64,000 bases of DNA, from the NCBI GenBank assembly GCA_902779305.1, contig CACZBD010000002.1:124001-188000 (forward strand). The letters are read 5' to 3'. A model generated the notes under the pieces. It was not told the DNA's origin. It saw only the letters and a program-made list of their open reading frames with translations, and ran no database searches. This stretch comes from an uncultured Lachnospiraceae bacterium (GTDB lineage: Bacteria; Bacillota; Clostridia; Lachnospirales; Lachnospiraceae). Below, piece by piece: positions 1 to 7,858 of the stretch (position 1 is its first letter; the number at the start of each line of letters is the position of its first letter). The translations under genes were made by a program, and so were the position numbers.

Positions 1-1
1 T

Positions 2-1204
2 CTTTGGAATGTTCGCGGCAGGGAAGCAGTGACCGCCGTTTTGCTCATCGTGATCCTGATCCTTGTCTCCTGCTCGGGGATCCTGAAGGTATCCCTGTCC
101 AACGACTCCATGTACAATTACTGGTTCTATCCGCGCCTGATCGTGCATTTTGGAGGGCTCAGGCCCAATTTCAACACGTTTCTGACGGATGTCGGACAGG
201 GCGTGGCCTTGATCAACACGCTGCCGTTTCTGTTTGGTTTCGAAGAAACCTTCGGGATCCAGCATATGCTGAATCTGGTATTTCTGGCGACATTTTTTAC
301 GGCGCTTTATGAACAGGTAAAAAGCAGTACGCGGTGGGTAAAGATCTGCTTTGCGGGGGCAGGAACCCTCTTACTTGCATCTGCCATGCCGTATCTGCTT
401 CTTTCCAAGTGGGTGCTGGCAAATGACTATTTCGCGGTATACATGTTCCTGTGCCTGGAACTTGCCTGTCAACCGCGCCGGACTAAGAAACCGGAACAGT
501 CCGTAATTTTGCTGGCGCTGTTTGTTAGCACGCTTTCGCTTCTTCGGATCGAAGGGGGCGTTTATGCGGTCCTGCTGCTCCTGATCCTTTCCATTTCGGA
601 TCTGACAAACAAAGAACTGTCATTCGCGCTGCTTGTGCCCGTCATGATCCTGCAGGGGCTTTACGGCGCAAGGATCTTTCTCACCATGTCCGTCATCGCC
701 CCGTACCGGTTTCTGACGGAAGAAAAGGAACTGCTGCTGTTTGGCGTGATGGCTGCGGAACTGGTCTACTTCCTGTGGATCAGGGGGAAGGTTTTGGTTA
801 AGATACAAAAGCACCTGGGTATTCTGATCCTTGCCGGGCTTTTGGGTGTCAATCTGCTGCTTTTTGTAAAGGATGCGGGACTGTACCTGCAGAATCTGCA
901 TTCATTTGCGGAAAATATCCTGTATCTGGGCGGCTGGGGCGTCTTTCCGGCTACGGTGCTCGGATTGTATCTGATCGGCATCAACCGTTCGTTCAGACCT
1001 AACCTGTGGGATCTGAGCGCTTTTTCCTATCTGCTGTATGTGCTGATCGTCAGCTTTATGCGGGAAGGCGGGATGAAGAGCGGAGTCGGCGATTCGGGCA
1101 ACAGGGTACTCTTACAGATCGTTCCTGTGCTGTTGTTTGCCGCGCTGAAGCATACTGCGTATCTGCTTGAAAAGAAGGAAGACTCGAAAAGTAAAGCAGA
1201 TTGA
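2..1204 (+). CDS. Polytopic membrane protein, GT-C-like (5' partial)
   Basis: The reading frame is open from the window edge, so the gene most likely starts upstream. A GTG at 29 could give 391 residues but has no well-spaced ribosome binding site. The protein is almost wholly hydrophobic, with about ten predicted membrane segments and short polar loops, and ends in a Lys/Asp-rich cytoplasmic tail. The architecture resembles GT-C membrane glycosyltransferases or polymerase-like proteins of polysaccharide loci, but I see no diagnostic motif and assign no reaction. Its stop lies 13 bases from the stop of the convergent next gene. Placement beside a second GT-C-like protein supports a cell-surface glycan role by inference only. 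Confidence 0.7.
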   Translation, partial: LWNVRGREAVTAVLLIVILILVSCSGILKVSLSNDSMYNYWFYPRLIVHFGGLRPNFNTFLTDVGQGVALINTLPFLFGFEETFGIQHMLNLVFLATFFTALYEQVKSSTRWVKICFAGAGTLLLASAMPYLLLSKWVLANDYFAVYMFLCLELACQPRRTKKPEQSVILLALFVSTLSLLRIEGGVYAVLLLLILSISDLTNKELSFALLVPVMILQGLYGARIFLTMSVIAPYRFLTEEKELLLFGVMAAELVYFLWIRGKVLVKIQKHLGILILAGLLGVNLLLFVKDAGLYLQNLHSFAENILYLGGWGVFPATVLGLYLIGINRSFRPNLWDLSAFSYLLYVLIVSFMREGGMKSGVGDSGNRVLLQIVPVLLFAALKHTAYLLEKKEDSKSKAD

Positions 1205-1217
1205 GAATGGCAGATCG

Positions 1218-3041
1218 TTACGGTCTTATATAAAGCGTGCCGCAGGGTACGCTTTTTTCTGTATAGTCATGTTCGAGCATGTATTGATCGAGCATGCCGC
1301 CTCTTTCGTCGGCATTGGGATTGGGATCTTTTTCGACATCCCCGCAGGCCTCGTAACTGCCGATGTTCTCATTCAGCACAAGGACCACATCGGGATATTT
1401 GTCCGGATGCACGTTGTAGTAAAGCTCCAGGCGATCGGAAGAAATGCCTGTGCGCCAGGAATAGGGGGACGCGCACTGCATATCGGAGCAAAGATATCCC
1501 CAGGGAAGAAGTTTTGTGATCAGTAAAAGACGGTGCTCACCGTCCGGATAGGCGGCAGTGTTGCAGTATGTTTTAAGCGTTGACAGGACCGATTCGTAAT
1601 CTGTAAGATGCTGTTTGCTTGTCAGTATTCCCGCGGCAGGACCGTCCGGGATCCGTTCGGTCAGATTACCCGGGACATCGTCCCGGTAGATATTGATCAT
1701 CCGAAGTGTCATGGTCATGAAAAGCGCGGACAGGATCACGGTACAGCAGGCGATCTGCAGGAGTTGCTTCGGGGTCTTGTTTAAGAAGGAGGAGGTCTGC
1801 TTTACATATTGCAGGATGACGGGGACTGCCACGGTACCCGCTACGGCAAAGCCGATGGATCCCGTATACAGGGGATGGCCGCTCGAGGTGTGGGTATAAC
1901 TGAACGCCATGCAGCCCCCGAGGATCACGAAAGTCACAAACAGATGAAACGGCGGTTTTTTCAGCAGGAAGAACATGGGCAGGAGAAACAGGACCAGGGA
2001 AACCTGGACATAGCCGGTATGCCCGCTTCCTTTGACGAAGAGTCCGATGTAGCAGGCAAGGTCAAGAACAAACACGGCAAGTCCCGCCGCATTCAGAAGG
2101 TTCTCATGTTTTTTGGCTGTCTTTGTCAGGGACAGGAGAAACAGGATAATGGAGACGGCAATACAAACATAACTGATGTAAGCAAAAATACCGTAAGCCT
2201 TGGACAGGTTTGTAAAGCAGGTTTTGAAGGTCACATAGGCAGTGGTCGGCACATGTTCCTCGTCTGTCAAAACATAGATCACGGAATTCAGAAAATCCGT
2301 AAGACTTACATGTGTGAAGAAATAGATCGAAAACGGTATTGCCACGATACAAATGCCGAGCAGATGATACAAAAAGAATCTGACAAGGTGCAGATCACGG
2401 ACCGCAGACCGGAAGGATCCCTTAATAGGTTTGATAATGGAAAGCAGGATCAGGATCACAAAAACAGCGACCGCAGCGATGTAATAAAGGATCATAGAAG
2501 GCATGGACAGGATGAATACGGAAAAAACAATGCCTGAAAAGACCAGATGCCGCATTGCTTTTTTGCCGGATTTTAGATCCTGCCGGTATTTCAGGATCAA
2601 AAGCATGCTCAGGACCGCGGCAAGCGCCGAAACCGCATAGTAGGAAAACGTCAGGATGTTTAAGTGCGTGTAATAGAAAAACAGCAGCGCCGTAACGGTC
2701 GCGCCCCATTTTGTGGTTTCCTTTTCCATAACCCGGAACAACTGCCATGCGATCAGGAACGAGACCAGAACATACAGGATCCTGAATGTCAGGATGATCC
2801 CGTCATTGGAACCTGCGATCAGACGGTACAGGGCGACAAAGGGCATCAGAAAGATACTGTTGAGCTGTGTGGGATACCATTCTTCAAAAAACGGAGCATC
2901 CCCCTGCAAAAAGCGGTAGGCGATCGAGTAATAAAAGGTTTCGTCCGACCAGCAGAACCCGTAAAAAGCGCGGATCAGAAGGATCAGCGCCGACAGGATC
3001 AGAAGGATCAGGGGATAGTGTTTTTGAAGGAATGCCTTCAT
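1218..3041 (-). CDS. Integral membrane glycosyltransferase, GT39/PMT-like (GT-C fold)
   Basis: This 607-residue protein has an N-terminal membrane helix followed by an Asp-Glu pair (D33-E34) in the first outer loop, the arrangement of GT-C enzymes such as ArnT and PMT that use polyprenyl-phosphate sugars. About eleven more membrane segments follow, and then a soluble C-terminal domain of roughly 150 residues facing outside. The substrate cannot be read from sequence. The ATG has a clear AAGGAG ribosome site on the minus strand, and a sigma-A-like promoter sits upstream (3116-3144). It is transcribed away from the dehydrogenase operon and converges on the preceding membrane protein. A polymerase-like role remains an alternative. 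Confidence 0.75.
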   Translation of the reverse strand: MKAFLQKHYPLILLILSALILLIRAFYGFCWSDETFYYSIAYRFLQGDAPFFEEWYPTQLNSIFLMPFVALYRLIAGSNDGIILTFRILYVLVSFLIAWQLFRVMEKETTKWGATVTALLFFYYTHLNILTFSYYAVSALAAVLSMLLILKYRQDLKSGKKAMRHLVFSGIVFSVFILSMPSMILYYIAAVAVFVILILLSIIKPIKGSFRSAVRDLHLVRFFLYHLLGICIVAIPFSIYFFTHVSLTDFLNSVIYVLTDEEHVPTTAYVTFKTCFTNLSKAYGIFAYISYVCIAVSIILFLLSLTKTAKKHENLLNAAGLAVFVLDLACYIGLFVKGSGHTGYVQVSLVLFLLPMFFLLKKPPFHLFVTFVILGGCMAFSYTHTSSGHPLYTGSIGFAVAGTVAVPVILQYVKQTSSFLNKTPKQLLQIACCTVILSALFMTMTLRMINIYRDDVPGNLTERIPDGPAAGILTSKQHLTDYESVLSTLKTYCNTAAYPDGEHRLLLITKLLPWGYLCSDMQCASPYSWRTGISSDRLELYYNVHPDKYPDVVLVLNENIGSYEACGDVEKDPNPNADERGGMLDQYMLEHDYTEKSVPCGTLYIRP

Positions 3042-3055
3042 GCAATGCTCCTTTG

Positions 3056-3084
3056 TTGTGCCAAAAGCACGGTTGTGGTATAAT
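3056..3084 (+). promoter_or_regulatory. Sigma-A-type promoter with extended -10 for the dehydrogenase-deacetylase pair
   Basis: TTGTGC (3056-3061), a 17-base spacer, and TATAAT (3079-3084) preceded by TGG give an extended -10 element. The predicted transcript starts near 3091, about 70 bases before the ATG at 3163. Confidence 0.6.
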
Positions 3085-3115
3085 CTTGCAGAGTTTTGCT
3101 GTGCTTTCTGCAGAC

Positions 3116-3144
3116 ATTCTATCGTATTTTTTATAAACTTTCAA
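3116..3144 (-). promoter_or_regulatory. Sigma-A-type promoter for the leftward membrane glycosyltransferase
   Basis: On the minus strand TTGAAA (3139-3144) is followed after 17 bases by TAGAAT (3116-3121). It lies about 75 bases upstream of the ATG at 3041 and overlaps the leader of the divergent dehydrogenase gene. Confidence 0.55.
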
Positions 3145-3162
3145 CGAACGGAGGGCTTGCGT

Positions 3163-4482
3163 ATGAGCCTGTATCAAAAGATCGTCAACAGAGAAGAGAA
3201 GATTTCGCTGGTCGGCCTCGGATATGTCGGAATGCCGATCGCGGTGGCTTTTGCCAAAAAAGCAGAGGTGATCGGATTCGACTTAAACGCGGAAAAGATC
3301 AAGGCCTATCAGGACGGATCTGATCCGACCAAAGAAGTCGGCGATGCGGCGGTGGCAGCTTCCACCGTGCAGTTTACTTCTGATCCCGCAAGGCTTCAGG
3401 AAGCAAGGTTCCATATCGTTGCCGTTCCGACCCCGATCAATCTGGATAAGACCCCGGATTTAAACCCGGTGGAATCCGCCAGCCATATCCTCGGAAAAAA
3501 TCTGAAAAAGGGATCGATCGTTGTCTATGAATCGACGGTATATCCCGGCGTGACAGAGGATGTCTGCGTGCCGATCTTGGAGCAGGAATCCGGCTTAAAA
3601 TGCGGCGTTGATTTTAAGATCGGGTATTCGCCGGAGCGGATCAATCCTGGAGATAAAGTCCACAGACTCGAGAATATCAAAAAGATCGTTTCCGGCATGG
3701 ATGAAGAGGCGCTTGATGAGATCGCAAACGTCTATGAACTTGTGATCGAAGCCGGCGTGCACAGGGCAAGCTCGATCAAAGTCGCGGAAGCCGCAAAGGT
3801 TGTCGAAAATTCCCAAAGGGATATCAATATCGCTTTTATCAACGAACTGGCCATGGCCTTTGACCGCATGGGGATCGATACCAACGAAGTGATCGATGCG
3901 ATGAACACAAAATGGAATGCGCTCGGGTTCCGTCCGGGACTTGTGGGCGGTCACTGCATCGGCGTGGATCCGTATTACTTTATCTATGAAGCGGAAAAAC
4001 TCGGCTATCATTCCCGCCTGATCTCTTCCGGACGTCAGATCAATGATGACATGCCCGCTTTTGTCGGCGACAGGGTCATCAAGCAGCTGGTGCTTTCCGG
4101 AAAACCGGTCCGCTCTTCCAAGGTGGTCTTTTTCGGTGCGACATTTAAGGAAAACTGTCCGGATGTCCGTAATTCCAAGGTGATCGAGATCGTCAGACAT
4201 CTGGAAGGATTCGGGATCAAACCTGTTCTCGTGGATCCGGAAGCGGACCCGAAGGAAGTCAGACGTGCTTATTCGTATGAACTCTCCGATGAGAAAGACG
4301 CTTATGAGGCAGACTGCATCGTTCTGGCCGTGGCACATGATGTCTATAAGAAACGTACCCTGAAAGAATGGGATGCCTTCTTTAAGGCCGGCTCCGCGCA
4401 GGAAAAGGTGATCATCGATGTCAAAGCGATCCTTGATCCGCGCGAAGTTTCAGCTGCAGGTTACGGATATTGGAGACTGTAG
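3163..4482 (+). CDS. UDP-N-acetyl-hexosamine 6-dehydrogenase (TviB/WbpA/WecC-like)
   Basis: The 439-residue cytoplasmic enzyme belongs to the UDP-glucose/GDP-mannose dehydrogenase family, which oxidises C6 of a nucleotide sugar to a carboxylate in two NAD+-dependent steps. Visible features are the N-terminal Rossmann motif GLGYVGMPIA, the central dimerisation region, and the catalytic cysteine in GGHCIGVDPYY (C265). The C-terminal UDP-binding domain starts near residue 310. I chose ATG 3163 because GGAGGG sits 7 bases upstream and the Rossmann domain begins right after; the frame runs open upstream to 3040. Overall resemblance is to the UDP-HexNAc branch rather than the UDP-glucose branch. 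A deacetylase gene follows after one base. Confidence 0.88.
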   Translation: MSLYQKIVNREEKISLVGLGYVGMPIAVAFAKKAEVIGFDLNAEKIKAYQDGSDPTKEVGDAAVAASTVQFTSDPARLQEARFHIVAVPTPINLDKTPDLNPVESASHILGKNLKKGSIVVYESTVYPGVTEDVCVPILEQESGLKCGVDFKIGYSPERINPGDKVHRLENIKKIVSGMDEEALDEIANVYELVIEAGVHRASSIKVAEAAKVVENSQRDINIAFINELAMAFDRMGIDTNEVIDAMNTKWNALGFRPGLVGGHCIGVDPYYFIYEAEKLGYHSRLISSGRQINDDMPAFVGDRVIKQLVLSGKPVRSSKVVFFGATFKENCPDVRNSKVIEIVRHLEGFGIKPVLVDPEADPKEVRRAYSYELSDEKDAYEADCIVLAVAHDVYKKRTLKEWDAFFKAGSAQEKVIIDVKAILDPREVSAAGYGYWRL

Positions 4483-4483
4483 G

Positions 4484-5236
4484 ATGGGACTGATTCGTAA
4501 CGCGGATGATTTTGGCAAAAACGGATCCGTTAACAGAGCGATCGCGGAATGCTTTGCAAAGGGCTATATTGACCGCACGACACTGATGGTCAATATGGAC
4601 GGTGCGGAAGAAGCGGTAAGGATTGCAAGGGAAAACGGTTTTTCTGACCGCGTCGGGATCCATCTGAACCTGACGGAAGGGATGCCGCTTACACAGTCGA
4701 TCCGCTCCAACCCGCTGCTCTGCGATGTGAACGGCAGATTTCACGCTGCATTCAGACAGACGACGAAATACCGCCTCTATATGGACCAGCTTTCCAAAGA
4801 TCAGATCTATACCGAACTCAAGGCACAGATCGAGCAGTATGCAGCCTGGGGTCTGACGCTTTTTCACGTCGACAGTCATCATCATGTGCATACGGATTAT
4901 CCGGTCTACTCTGTTCTGAAACGGCTTTCGAAGGAATACAGGTTTTCATCGATCCGCTTAAGCAGAAATCTGTACAGAAAAGGCTCCCTGCCCATGCGGA
5001 TCTATAAAGCGTGGTATAACCGCGCGATCAGAAAACTGTGCGGTAAAACGGACGATCTCTTCGGCTCGTGCGCGGATCTTTTTGCTTACGATTCGGAAGA
5101 AGCGCTCAGAGCACTTGCTGCCGGCAAAAAGATCGAGATCATGATGCATCCCATGTATGATCAGGCCGGGATCCTTACGGATACAGACCGGAACATGGAA
5201 CAGACGGCTGCTTCTTTAGTCCACATTGGTCTATAA
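4484..5236 (+). CDS. YdjC/ChbG/HpnK-family carbohydrate deacetylase
   Basis: The 250-residue protein carries the family's N-terminal NADDFG metal-binding motif and the HVDSHHHVH cluster near residues 125-133, plus HPMYD near the C terminus. Characterised members (ChbG, HpnK) remove acetyl groups from chito-oligosaccharides or hopanoid-linked N-acetylglucosamine in a metal-dependent reaction. ATG 4484 begins one base after the dehydrogenase stop, so translation is probably coupled. That partner makes an N-acetylated uronic acid sugar plausible as the deacetylation target, but this is inference. The protein starts directly with the catalytic motif and has no signal peptide, so it should act in the cytoplasm. 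Confidence 0.83.
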   Translation: MGLIRNADDFGKNGSVNRAIAECFAKGYIDRTTLMVNMDGAEEAVRIARENGFSDRVGIHLNLTEGMPLTQSIRSNPLLCDVNGRFHAAFRQTTKYRLYMDQLSKDQIYTELKAQIEQYAAWGLTLFHVDSHHHVHTDYPVYSVLKRLSKEYRFSSIRLSRNLYRKGSLPMRIYKAWYNRAIRKLCGKTDDLFGSCADLFAYDSEEALRALAAGKKIEIMMHPMYDQAGILTDTDRNMEQTAASLVHIGL

Positions 5237-5252
5237 AACCGAATTGATCGCA

Positions 5253-5281
5253 TAGACAGTGCTTATGAACCCCCCTATAAT
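5253..5281 (+). promoter_or_regulatory. Near-consensus sigma-A promoter of the orphan Spo0A-domain gene
   Basis: TAGACA (5253-5258), exactly 17 bases, then TATAAT (5276-5281). The predicted start near 5288 leaves a leader of about 37 bases before the ATG at 5325, with a GGGGGGA ribosome site at 5314-5320. Confidence 0.7.
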
Positions 5282-5324
5282 GATGTTGTAGTTACGTTGT
5301 GACGCATCGAAAAGGGGGGATCTT

Positions 5325-5687
5325 ATGTTTTCAGAGAAATACGACAGCAGTTTTGAGAAAAGAATCTATGAAACGCTGACATCTTTGGGCGTTCCGATCC
5401 GGATGCAGGGACATCGCTACATGGAAGACGCGCTGGATATCCTGTTGCGGGATCCGGAAGCGCGCTATGCGTTCGTAAAGCGGGTATACCATCCGGTCGC
5501 GGAGAAATACGGGGTCACAGGCAAACAGGTGGAAAGCGCGATCCGTACCGCGATCAGTTCAGCCTGGAAATCCGGGAACTGTGAGTACTACGAACGGATC
5601 TTCGGATATTCGAGAAATACGGGAGACAGACCCTGCAATTCGGAGTTTCTGCTCCGCGTTCTGACGGTACTCCGCCTGATGCTGTGA
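5325..5687 (+). CDS. Stand-alone Spo0A C-terminal DNA-binding domain protein
   Basis: The 120-residue protein aligns by eye over its whole length with the effector domain of Spo0A, the sporulation master regulator. Shared features are an opening LGVP block, a helical segment around RYMEDALD, the recognition-helix region TGKQVESAIRTAISSAW, and a closing RPCNSEF block like KPTNSEF of Spo0A. There is no room for the phospho-receiver domain, so phosphorylation control by that route is absent. It has its own promoter and terminator and sits immediately upstream of the large rml polysaccharide operon. A role as a constitutive or competing regulator of local or 0A-box promoters is inference. The domain call is firm and the function is unknown. 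Confidence 0.85.
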   Translation: MFSEKYDSSFEKRIYETLTSLGVPIRMQGHRYMEDALDILLRDPEARYAFVKRVYHPVAEKYGVTGKQVESAIRTAISSAWKSGNCEYYERIFGYSRNTGDRPCNSEFLLRVLTVLRLML

Positions 5688-5695
5688 TCTTTACC

Positions 5696-5730
5696 AAAAA
5701 GGAAGCCCGGCCATGGGGGTTTCCTTTTTT
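5696..5730 (+). terminator. Intrinsic terminator after the Spo0A-domain gene
   Basis: A run AAAAAGGAA-G-CCC pairs with GGG-GT-TTCCTTTTT around the loop GGCCATG and ends in six T residues (5725-5730), eight bases after the stop codon. It isolates the small regulator from the rml operon. Confidence 0.7.
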
Positions 5731-5764
5731 GATCCGCAGGAAGCGACGACAGGGTGACATAAGG

Positions 5765-5793
5765 TTGTTTTTTGCGGCCGTAAATGCTATAAT
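5765..5793 (+). promoter_or_regulatory. Sigma-A promoter of the polysaccharide operon
   Basis: TTGTTT (5765-5770), 17 bases, and TATAAT (5788-5793) lie 42 bases upstream of the rmlB start. This is the only clear promoter seen ahead of a co-directional gene run that reaches about 34 kb. Confidence 0.65.
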
Positions 5794-5834
5794 ATGCTTA
5801 ACTATGTTATTTTGGACTTATTATGGAGGTTTCT

Positions 5835-6911
5835 ATGCGCACATATCTGGTTACGGGAGGATCCGGTTTTATCGGTTCCAATTACATCCACTACATGTTT
5901 GACCGGTACAAAGACGAGATCCGGATCATCAATGTTGATGTACTTACTTATGCGGGGAATCCCGAAAACCTGAAAGACATTGAGAATAACGAAAACTATA
6001 CGTTTATCAAAGCGGATATCTGCGACCGGGATGCGATCGAAGAGATCTTTGCTAAGAACGAGATCGACCGCGTGGTCCATTTTGCCGCGGAAAGTCACGT
6101 TGACAGAAGCATCCGCAATCCCGAAGTGTTCGTGCAGACCAACGTGCTCGGGACGCTCGTGATGTTAAACTGTGCCAAGAAAGCCTGGGAACTTGAGGAC
6201 GGCAGTTTTCGGGAAGGCAAGAGATTCCTGCATGTATCGACGGATGAAGTATACGGATCGCTCGAAGAAGAAGGAACCTATTTCTACGAGACAACGCCGT
6301 ATGATCCGCACAGTCCGTATTCGGCGAGCAAGGCATCTTCGGATCTGGTGGTAAAATCATACATCGACACGTATCATTTTCCGGCCTTCATCACGAACTG
6401 CTCCAACAACTACGGCGCATACCAGTTTCCGGAGAAACTGATCCCGCTGATCATCAACAATACGCTGCAGGGCAAAAAGCTTCCGGTATACGGTGACGGC
6501 AAAAACGTCCGCGACTGGTTATACGTGATGGATCATGCCAAAGCGATCGATATGGTCATGGAAAAGGGCAGGATCGGGGAAAAATACAATGTCGGCGGAC
6601 ACAATGAAAGGCAGAATATCGAGATCGTGAAAACGATCATTCATACGATCGCCGAAATGCTGCCGGATTCCGATCCCAGAAAAGCGCATGTGAATGAAGA
6701 ACTCATCACATATGTGGCAGACCGCAAGGGGCACGACAGAAGATACGCGATCGCGCCGGACAAGATCCGCAGTGAGATCGGATGGGAACCGGAAACAAAG
6801 TTTGAAGACGGGATCAAAATGACGATCAAGTGGTACTTTGAACATCAGGAATGGATGCAGCATGTAACGAGCGGCGCATACCAGAAGTATTATGAGGAGA
6901 TGTATCGATGA
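5835..6911 (+). CDS. rmlB: dTDP-glucose 4,6-dehydratase
   Basis: RmlB converts dTDP-glucose to dTDP-4-keto-6-deoxyglucose, the second step of dTDP-L-rhamnose synthesis. The 358-residue protein shows the Rossmann motif [11 protein letters not shown] at the N terminus, the active-site STDEVYG block, and the SDR pair Y162-x3-K166 in YSASK, at normal family length. An ATG at 5823 is also in frame, but GGAGG overlaps its codons and is ideally spaced for 5835, so I place the start there. It overlaps rmlA by four bases (ATGA). It heads the surface-glycan operon. Confidence 0.95.
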   Translation: MRTYLVTGGSGFIGSNYIHYMFDRYKDEIRIINVDVLTYAGNPENLKDIENNENYTFIKADICDRDAIEEIFAKNEIDRVVHFAAESHVDRSIRNPEVFVQTNVLGTLVMLNCAKKAWELEDGSFREGKRFLHVSTDEVYGSLEEEGTYFYETTPYDPHSPYSASKASSDLVVKSYIDTYHFPAFITNCSNNYGAYQFPEKLIPLIINNTLQGKKLPVYGDGKNVRDWLYVMDHAKAIDMVMEKGRIGEKYNVGGHNERQNIEIVKTIIHTIAEMLPDSDPRKAHVNEELITYVADRKGHDRRYAIAPDKIRSEIGWEPETKFEDGIKMTIKWYFEHQEWMQHVTSGAYQKYYEEMYR

Positions 6912-7777
6912 AAGGAATCATTCTGGCGGGCGGATCCGGAACCAGACTCTATCCGCTGACAAAGGCTGTATCCAAACAGATCATGCCTGTTTATGACAAA
7001 CCGATGATCTATTATCCGCTTTCGATCCTGATGCTGGCGGGGATCAGGGAGATCCTGGTGATCTCCACGCCAAGGGATCTGCCGGTGTTCGAAGAGCTTT
7101 TGGGGGACGGTTCTCAGCTCGGGCTGAAGATGTCCTATGCCGTGCAGGAGACACCGAGAGGCTTAGCGGATGCCTTCATCATCGGGGAAACCTTTATCGG
7201 AAACGATAACGTGGCGCTGATCCTCGGGGACAATATCTTCTACGGACAGAGTTTTTCCGCGCTGCTGAAAAACGTGGCTAAAAGGGAAAAGGGCGCAACG
7301 ATCTTCGGATACTATGTCAGAGATCCCAGAGAATACGGGGTCGTTGAATTTGATGAAAACGGGATGGCGCTTTCGATCGAAGAAAAGCCGGAACACCCGA
7401 AATCGAATTATGCGGTCCCGGGCCTCTATTTTTACGATAACGACGTTGTTGAGATCGCCAAGAACATCAAGCCTTCCAAACGGGGCGAGATCGAGATCAC
7501 CAGCGTAAACAATGTGTATCTTGAACGGGGCGATCTGCATGTGGAAACGCTGGGCAGAGGCTTTGCATGGCTGGATACCGGAAATCATGACATGCTTCTT
7601 GATGCCGCCAATTTTGTCGCGGCATTCCAGAAACGGCAGGGCATGTACATTTCCTGCGTGGAAGAGATCGCGTACAGAAGAGGCTTTATCACGAAAGAAC
7701 AGCTTCTTGTCCTTGCAGAACCGTTGATGAAGACGGATTACGGCAGATACTTAACGGAGGTTGCCGAAGGACTGTAA
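6908..7777 (+). CDS. rmlA: Glucose-1-phosphate thymidylyltransferase
   Basis: RmlA makes dTDP-glucose from glucose-1-phosphate and dTTP, the first step of the dTDP-rhamnose pathway. The 289-residue sequence has the nucleotide-binding signature [11 protein letters not shown] at residues 8-18, the K-Q-I-M-P-V block, and the LGDNIFYG metal-binding region. Length matches the family. The start codon overlaps the rmlB stop, indicating translational coupling. Supply of glucose-1-phosphate could come from the phosphohexomutase at 20475-22196 in the same operon. Confidence 0.95.
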   Translation: MKGIILAGGSGTRLYPLTKAVSKQIMPVYDKPMIYYPLSILMLAGIREILVISTPRDLPVFEELLGDGSQLGLKMSYAVQETPRGLADAFIIGETFIGNDNVALILGDNIFYGQSFSALLKNVAKREKGATIFGYYVRDPREYGVVEFDENGMALSIEEKPEHPKSNYAVPGLYFYDNDVVEIAKNIKPSKRGEIEITSVNNVYLERGDLHVETLGRGFAWLDTGNHDMLLDAANFVAAFQKRQGMYISCVEEIAYRRGFITKEQLLVLAEPLMKTDYGRYLTEVAEGL

Positions 7778-7858
7778 AGGCACTGACATAAGACCCGCAC
7801 TGTGCAAAGAGGGTTGCAAAGGGCGGGACGGAAGAATCCATAAAGGGGAAAAGGGGAT

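Noticed and set aside
1809..2537. 242-residue plus-strand frame opposite the GT39-like gene
   Set aside because: Charged, Gln/Asp-rich composition typical of the antisense of a membrane protein gene; no ribosome site or known motif.
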